From the NCBI GenBank assembly GCA_937967285.1, contig CALBSU010000682.1, positions 1 to 6,500 on the forward strand: a DNA stretch of 6,500 bases, given 5' to 3'. The DNA comes from an uncultured Acidobacteriota bacterium (lineage in GTDB: Bacteria > Acidobacteriota > Blastocatellia > RBC074). The position numbers and the translations under genes were made by a program. The notes beneath the pieces were generated by a model. That model did no database searches. It saw only the letters and a program-made list of their open reading frames with translations, and had not been told where the DNA came from. Position 1 is the first letter of the stretch; each line of letters begins with the position of its first letter. Positions 1-6,500 of the stretch are shown in pieces.

Positions 1-35
1 TCCGGTTCATTCGATATGCGGAGTCCGGAGGGTGT

Positions 36-57
36 AAAAGCGGCGCCGGGCCGCCGC
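36..57 (-). terminator. Probable intrinsic terminator after nadB
   Basis: Read on the minus strand, 11 nt past the nadB stop codon, GCGGCG (57-52) pairs perfectly with CGCCGC (45-40) around a 6-nt loop, and TTTT follows at 39-36. The stem is fully GC but the T run is short, so termination may be incomplete. The hairpin is also part of a dispersed repeat that begins TTTGGAGTGCGG at 65-54; a second copy lies at 2688-2699. The remaining bases 1-35 show no gene that I can recognise. Confidence 0.55.
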
Positions 58-65
58 ACTCCAAA
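54..65 (-). repeat. Dispersed repeat TTTGGAGTGCGG, copy 1
   Basis: The 12-nt sequence TTTGGAGTGCGG on the minus strand is identical to 2688-2699 on the plus strand. In both places it runs directly into a GC-rich palindrome, and here that palindrome is the probable nadB terminator. From memory, hairpin repeats beginning with TTTGGAG(T/C)GCGG are scattered between genes in several GC-rich phyla, including Acidobacteriota and Verrucomicrobiota. Only the two-copy identity is seen directly in this window. Confidence 0.5.
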
Positions 66-67
66 AA

Positions 68-1620
<1,553 letters not shown>

Positions 1621-1624
<4 letters not shown>

Positions 1625-2664
1625 ATTGCCTGATGACGCGCCGCCAGTTGACCGCAGGCGGCTGAGATGTCCTGACCCCGGGGACGGCGGATGAATGCCG
1701 GGAGGTCCTTCGAGACCAGAATCTGCTGAAACGCTTCGATCCTTTCAATCGACGAGGCCCGGTAAGGGAGTTCCGGGGCGGGATTGTGCGGAATCAGGTT
1801 GACCTTGGCCCTGATCCCGTTGAGAAGCCTGACGAGCCTGCGGGCATCATCGTCCGTATCGTTGATGCCTTCGAGCATGACGTATTCGAAGGTCAGCCGC
1901 TCGCGCTCGCCGAGCGGATATTCGCGGCAGGCCCTGATCAGCTCGGCGAGTGTGTATTTGCTGTTGAGAGGCATCAGCTCTGTCCGCAGCTCCTCCGTCG
2001 TGGCCGTCAGTGAGATCGCCAGCCGCGGACGCACAGGCTCCAGCGCAAAATCGCGGATCCGCGGGATGATCCCGGAGGTCGAAACGGTCACCCGCTTCGG
2101 ACTGATCCCGAGCCCGTTTTCGTCGGCCATGATCCTGATCGACTTCATCACCTCGTCGTAGTTGAGAAAGGCCTCGCCCATTCCCATAAAGACCAGATTG
2201 GTACCGTGCTCGGGCTTTCTGCCGGCGCCGTATACGTCATTGAGGACGATCGCCACCTGGGAGATGATCTCACCCGCGGTCATATTCCGTTTGACGCCCA
2301 GCTTCGCGGTCATGCAGAACCGGCAGCCGACGGCGCAGCCCACCTGACAACTGATGCAGATCGTGTCGCGTCGGTCCTCGGGCATAAATACCGCCTCGGC
2401 TTCACGCCCGTCCTCGAGCGTGAGCAGGTAGCGGCGTGTCCCGTCCAGGGACCTGAAGACGCTGGCGATCCGCGTCGCCGTGACGCGCGCGATCGAACCC
2501 AGTCGCTCGCGCAGACCCTTTCCGAGATCCGACATCTCGGCGAAATCGAGCGCCCGACGGCCGTAGATGTTGCTGTAAAGCTGCCGCCCGCGATACGCAT
2601 TCTCGCCCATCTCGACGACCAGGTCGCGGAGTTCAGCCTCGGTTTTTCCCAGAAGAGATTCCAT
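1621..2664 (-). CDS. rlmN: Dual-specificity 23S rRNA/tRNA adenine-C2 methyltransferase RlmN
   Basis: RlmN is a radical-SAM enzyme that methylates C2 of A2503 in 23S rRNA, and in many bacteria C2 of A37 in some tRNAs. From the ATG at 2664 it is 347 residues. The [4Fe-4S]/SAM motif CxxxCxxC is C110, C114 and C117 (CAVGCRFC). C103 lies seven residues before it, as does the catalytic Cys118 of the E. coli enzyme, and C337 in DISAACGQLA matches the C-terminal methyl-carrying cysteine (E. coli Cys355). GMGEAFLN (161-168) is the GMGEPxxN-type SAM-site motif with alanine in place of the usual proline. A TTG at 2682 would add six residues (MLQSQC). I prefer the ATG because the family starts close to it and a -10-like box sits across the extra codons. 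The 3' end overlaps nadB by 4 nt. The Cys pair rules out the Cfr resistance branch less firmly than the overall RlmN-like sequence does. Confidence 0.95.
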
Positions 2665-2672
2665 ACACTGAG

Positions 2673-2678
2673 ATTGTA
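2673..2678 (-). promoter_or_regulatory. Possible -10 box for rlmN
   Basis: TACAAT on the minus strand ends 8 nt before the rlmN ATG (2664). I see no good -35 hexamer about 17 nt upstream, where the palindromic repeat at 2688-2708 lies. No Shine-Dalgarno sequence is correctly spaced before the ATG; AAAGGA at about 2683-2688 is too far away for the ATG and too near for the alternative TTG. If the box is used, the transcript would start almost at the A of ATG. Confidence 0.35.
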
Positions 2679-2687
2679 GCAAAATCC

Positions 2688-2708
2688 TTTGGAGTGCGGA
2701 CGTCCGCG
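2688..2708 (+). repeat. Dispersed repeat TTTGGAGTGCGG with palindrome, copy 2
   Basis: The intergenic gap between the GGQ-domain gene and rlmN contains TTTGGAGTGCGG (2688-2699) leading into the perfect palindrome GCGGACGTCCGC (2696-2707). With one G-U wobble the palindrome extends outward to AGTGCGG...CCGCGCT (2693-2710). The first 12 bases equal the complement of 54-65, in the opposite orientation. In the direction of transcription here (minus) the hairpin is followed by a TTTT only about 12 nt later, so it is a poor intrinsic terminator. It may still fold in the mRNA between the two cistrons. Confidence 0.5.
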
Positions 2709-2716
2709 CTCGGGTG

Positions 2717-3068
2717 CTAATCCGGGAGGATCTTCCTCCGGGACTGTTTTCTCTCGCCGGCGATGCGTTTCTTATCGAGGCGCCTGGTTTTGGAGGCGGC
2801 CGAAGGCCTGGTCGGACGGCGCCGCTTGCGGACTACCTGCAGCGCTTCGAGTTTTTCGGCCATGCGTTCGTAGGCCGCATCGCGGTTGGCCGATTGAGAA
2901 CGGCGTTCGGTGGCCGTGACGACGATGCCTGTGGGCAGGTGCGTCAGGCGGACTCCGGTCTCGACCTTGTTGCGGTGCTGGCCGCCGGGACCGCCGGCGA
3001 CGAAGAACTCGAGATCGCAGTCGCGTTCGAGCGATTCGCGGTCGGTCGGGTATTTCTTCGGTGTCTCC

Positions 3069-3082
<14 letters not shown>
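2717..3082 (-). CDS. Release-factor-like GGQ-domain protein, probable ribosome-rescue hydrolase (ArfB-type)
   Basis: This 121-residue protein keeps the peptidyl-tRNA hydrolysis domain of class I release factors but has none of the codon-recognition domains of RF1/RF2. The catalytic loop is GGPGGQHRNK (30-39), with GGQ at 33-35, followed by VRLTHLPTGIVV (44-55) and ERRSQSANR (59-67). The C-terminal third is highly basic. RRRPTRPSAASKTRRL (87-102) closely resembles the tail that E. coli ArfB (YaeJ) inserts into the empty mRNA channel of stalled ribosomes. The inferred role is therefore release of nascent chains from non-stop ribosomes. The protein lacks the roughly 20-residue insertion that E. 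coli ArfB carries between the GGQ loop and the RSQ motif, and there it looks like RF1/RF2. Its start overlaps the 3' end of the upstream permease gene by 14 nt. An AAAGG lies 11 nt before the ATG, a rather long spacing. The exact family name is uncertain; the domain call is firm. Confidence 0.85.
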
Positions 3083-4223
<1,141 letters not shown>

Positions 4224-4233
4224 ATGGGCGCAG

Positions 4234-4262
4234 ATTATATCCTGTCGCGCTGATTCTGTCTC
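4234..4262 (-). promoter_or_regulatory. Sigma-70-type promoter for the leftward cluster
   Basis: On the minus strand a perfect consensus -10 box TATAAT (4239-4234) follows GAGACA (4262-4257), a 4/6 match to the -35 consensus, with a 17-nt spacer. Only 10 nt (CTGCGCCCAT) separate the -10 box from the ATG at 4223. There is no Shine-Dalgarno sequence, so the leader would be about 2-6 nt, which is effectively leaderless. Confidence 0.65.
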
Positions 4263-4314
4263 AATTTCATCGCGCTATTGCCATCGGGGCGCCGGATGAG
4301 TGAAGATGCTGTTT

Positions 4315-4339
4315 AAAGCGTCGGCGCTTTCAGAGCGCC
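4315..4339. promoter_or_regulatory. Two overlapping inverted repeats upstream of surE
   Basis: AAAGCG-TCGG-CGCTTT (4315-4330) and GGCGCT-TTCAG-AGCGCC (4323-4339) are both perfect 6-bp inverted repeats, and they share bases 4323-4330. As RNA they would be mutually exclusive hairpins. If transcription starts near 4357, as the -10-like box suggests, they lie around -35 and would more likely act at the DNA level as an operator. The function is unknown. Confidence 0.35.
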
Positions 4340-4344
4340 CCGGT

Positions 4345-4350
4345 TACATT
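4345..4350 (+). promoter_or_regulatory. Possible -10 box for surE-pcm
   Basis: TACATT lies 11 nt before the surE ATG (4362). I see no convincing -35 hexamer; the expected place falls within the overlapping inverted repeats. There is no Shine-Dalgarno sequence in TTCCACGTGAT just before the ATG, so a very short leader is likely if this box is real. Confidence 0.35.
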
Positions 4351-4361
4351 TTCCACGTGAT

Positions 4362-5101
4362 ATGACTGCCAGAATACTTGTTACAAACGACGACGGATAT
4401 TTTTCGGAGGGAATTGCCGCGCTCTCGAAAGCGCTCGAAGCGGTCGGCGAGGTGACAGTGGTTGCGCCGGCCTCGGAGCAGAGCGCTACGGCCCACTCGC
4501 TGACGCTGACCAGGCCTCTGCGCGTCCGCAAGGTAGCCGAACGGCGTTACACTGTCGACGGCACGCCGACCGACTGCGTGACGCTGGCGCTGACCCGGAT
4601 CCTCGATTTTCGCCCGGATATCGTCGTTTCCGGGATCAACCATGGAGCGAACCTCGGCGATGACGTGACATATTCCGGAACCGTGGCCGGGGCGCTCGAG
4701 GCGTCGATCTTCAAGCTGCCCGGAATCGCGGTCAGCCTTGTCGCCCGCGACGGGGATTTCGGCCCGGCCGCCGAATTCGCCGCCGAACTGACCGGAAGGG
4801 TTCTGAAAGAAGGGATTCCCGAAGGGACTATCCTCAACGTCAACGTCCCGCTCGGGCCGGTCCGCGGCGTCAGGTTCACTCATCAGGGCGTCAAAATAGC
4901 GCGGGTCAAGATCGTTGAGGGAATCGATCCGCGAGGCAAGGAGTATTACTGGATCGGCGAACAGGAGGTCACCTGGAAGCAGGATCCCGGGTCCGATTTC
5001 GAGGCGATCGCCGACGGCCTCGTCTCGATCACGCCGCTCAGGACGGACATGACCGACTATCGCACTCTCGATGAGATCAGAAACGGAGACTGGTACAGGC
5101 T

Positions 5102-5105
<4 letters not shown>
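4362..5105 (+). CDS. surE: 5'/3'-nucleotidase SurE (survival protein)
   Basis: SurE is a metal-dependent cytoplasmic phosphatase acting on nucleoside 5'- and 3'-monophosphates and, in some species, short polyphosphate; it is linked to stationary-phase and stress survival. The 247-residue protein starts directly with the family's N-terminal strand. Expected metal ligands are all present: D10 and D11 in ILVTNDDG (5-12), S41 in APASEQSATAHSLT (35-48), and N97 in SGINHGANLGDDVTYSGTV (90-108). VDGTPTDCV (65-73) is also typical. The C-terminal part includes WIGEQ and ends with a DGLVSITPL segment common in the family. The ATG is chosen because only it places ILVTNDDG at the N-terminus. The stop codon overlaps the pcm GTG start by 4 nt. 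Pairing of surE with pcm is a well-known arrangement in many bacteria. Confidence 0.96.
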
Positions 5106-5776
<671 letters not shown>

Positions 5777-5788
5777 AAAATTATCCGA

Positions 5789-5855
5789 AAAGAAACACGA
5801 AGAAGCACAAAGTGATACGTCCAATTTTTGCTTTGTGTTATCTTCGTGTTCCTTT
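5789..5855. repeat. Imperfect palindromic element between pcm and dedA
   Basis: Left arm AAAG, AACACGAAGA and CACAAAG (5789-5812) pairs with right arm CTTTGTG, TCTTCGTGTT and CTTT (5831-5855). Counting outward, the stem is 7 bp, an internal loop of 2 against 3 nt, 10 bp, one mismatch and 4 bp, around an 18-nt AT-rich loop. Each arm is itself built from repeated units of about 10 nt (AAGAAACACG then AAGAAGCACA). The element starts 12 nt after the pcm stop and is clearly more AT-rich than its surroundings. No T run follows it on the plus strand, so it is not a standard intrinsic terminator, though it may stabilise the 3' end of surE-pcm mRNA. It resembles ACGAAG/ACAAAG-type palindromes that I recall from many environmental genomes, but that needs a search. 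Confidence 0.7.
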
Positions 5856-5885
5856 GTCAACGATCATTGTAAAGAAATCAGAAGC

Positions 5886-6500
5886 ATGGAACTTATCAAG
5901 CATTTCATCGACATCATCATCCACCTCGACAAGTATCTCGTCGATCTGGTGACGCAGTACGGCGTCTGGACCTACGCCATACTTTTCCTGATCATCTTCT
6001 GCGAGACGGGTCTGGTTGTGACACCGTTCCTGCCGGGCGATTCGCTGCTCTTCGCCATCGGCGCGCTCTCGGCCAAGGGCGGACTCAACATCTACACCAT
6101 CTTCATCCTGCTCAGCATCGCGGCGATCCTCGGCGACACGGTCAATTACTGGATCGGACACATGGTCGGTCCGAAGGTCTTCGTCAAAACGAATTCGAAA
6201 TGGCTCAACCGGAAGCACCTCGAGCGGACGCACGAGTTCTACGAAAAGTACGGAGGCAAGACGATCATCATCGCCCGGTTCGTCCCGATCATCAGGACGT
6301 TCGCCCCGTTCGTGGCTGGGATCGGAGCGATGACCTATTCGAAGTTCCTGCTCTACAACGTGGTCGGAGGACTGGTCTGGATCGGGGGATTTCTCGGCGC
6401 GGGCTATCTCTTCGGTAACATTCCGGTCATCAAGCGGAATTTCACGCTCGTCATCTTCGCGATCATCGTGATCTCGATCCTTCCCGGAGTCATCGAATAC
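5886..6500 (+). CDS. DedA-family membrane protein, 3' end cut by window edge
   Basis: The frame is open for 205 codons from the ATG at 5886 to the last base of the window. DedA proteins usually have about 200-220 residues, so little should be missing. The family belongs to the SNARE-associated/VTT superfamily, integral inner-membrane proteins implicated in lipid flipping (undecaprenyl phosphate or phosphatidylethanolamine in some members) and in proton-dependent stress resistance. Key residues are E40 in FCETGLVV (38-45), D52 in [10 protein letters not shown] (47-56), and R131 and R137 in [16 protein letters not shown] (130-145). These match E39, D51, R130 and R136 of E. coli YqjA with a shift of one. 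GDTVNYWIG (83-91) is also typical. Hydrophobic stretches lie at about 28-46, 54-61, 69-82, 139-149, 155-176 and 186-203. The ATG is preceded by only a weak AGAAG. The palindromic element upstream suggests it is not simply the third gene of the surE-pcm unit. I do not name the paralogue. Confidence 0.93.
   Translation, partial: MELIKHFIDIIIHLDKYLVDLVTQYGVWTYAILFLIIFCETGLVVTPFLPGDSLLFAIGALSAKGGLNIYTIFILLSIAAILGDTVNYWIGHMVGPKVFVKTNSKWLNRKHLERTHEFYEKYGGKTIIIARFVPIIRTFAPFVAGIGAMTYSKFLLYNVVGGLVWIGGFLGAGYLFGNIPVIKRNFTLVIFAIIVISILPGVIEY

Noticed and set aside
2665..2682. TTG start extending RlmN by six residues
   Set aside because: AAAGGA is only 2 nt from the TTG, too close to act as its ribosome binding site. 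The extension (MLQSQC) is not family-like and would place the -10-like TACAAT inside the coding region.
2722..2739. Hairpin GGAGGA-TCT-TCCTCC at the 3' end of the GGQ-domain gene as a terminator
   Set aside because: It lies inside the coding sequence, has only 6 bp with a 3-nt loop, and is not followed by a T run on the minus strand.
5777..5885. CRISPR-like or tandem repeat array in the pcm-dedA spacer
   Set aside because: The repeated 10-nt units are adjacent, degenerate and arranged as two inverted arms, without spacers of constant length.
5838..6233. Minus-strand 131-codon acidic frame
   Set aside because: It is the complement of dedA, whose conserved Glu/Asp/Arg residues are all present in the plus frame.

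Overview
The window is a GC-rich bacterial chromosome segment, densely packed with housekeeping genes and without phage, plasmid, transposase, CRISPR, rRNA or tRNA genes. Gene content (nadB, rlmN, a GGQ-domain release-factor-like gene, an AI-2E/PerM-type permease, surE, pcm, dedA) is widely distributed. The surE-pcm pair, the protein sequences and the dispersed hairpin repeats seem to me most compatible with Acidobacteriota or a similar GC-rich, non-proteobacterial phylum. That placement is inference and should be held loosely.

Layout. Positions 1-67 hold a hairpin with a short T run that probably ends the leftward transcript. From 68 to 4223 four genes run leftward (minus strand). In order of transcription they are a PerM/AI-2E family membrane protein, a short GGQ-domain ribosome-rescue-type protein, rlmN (23S rRNA A2503 methyltransferase) and nadB (L-aspartate oxidase). 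The first two overlap by 14 nt and the last two by 4 nt (ATGA). A 52-nt gap before rlmN contains a palindromic repeat and a possible separate promoter. Positions 4224-4361 form a divergent promoter region. From 4362 rightward, surE (nucleotide phosphatase) and pcm (protein-L-isoaspartate methyltransferase) overlap by 4 nt (GTGA), a classic stationary-phase repair pair. After a 109-nt spacer filled largely by an imperfect palindromic element, a DedA-family membrane protein begins at 5886 and runs off the right edge.

How the genes work together. RlmN modifies the peptidyl-transferase centre of the ribosome, and the GGQ protein should act in that same centre on stalled ribosomes, so the leftward cluster has a translation-quality theme. 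The permease and nadB have no obvious link to it. SurE and Pcm belong to damage and stress survival. DedA proteins act in membrane homeostasis (lipid flipping or proton-coupled transport).

I did not find a clearly new multi-gene system. The points most worth a second look are the small non-coding ones and one protein. These are the palindromic element between pcm and dedA, two copies of a TTTGGAGTGCGG hairpin repeat, three -10 boxes placed so close to start codons that leaderless mRNAs are likely, and a release-factor-like protein that joins an RF1-like core to an ArfB-like tail.
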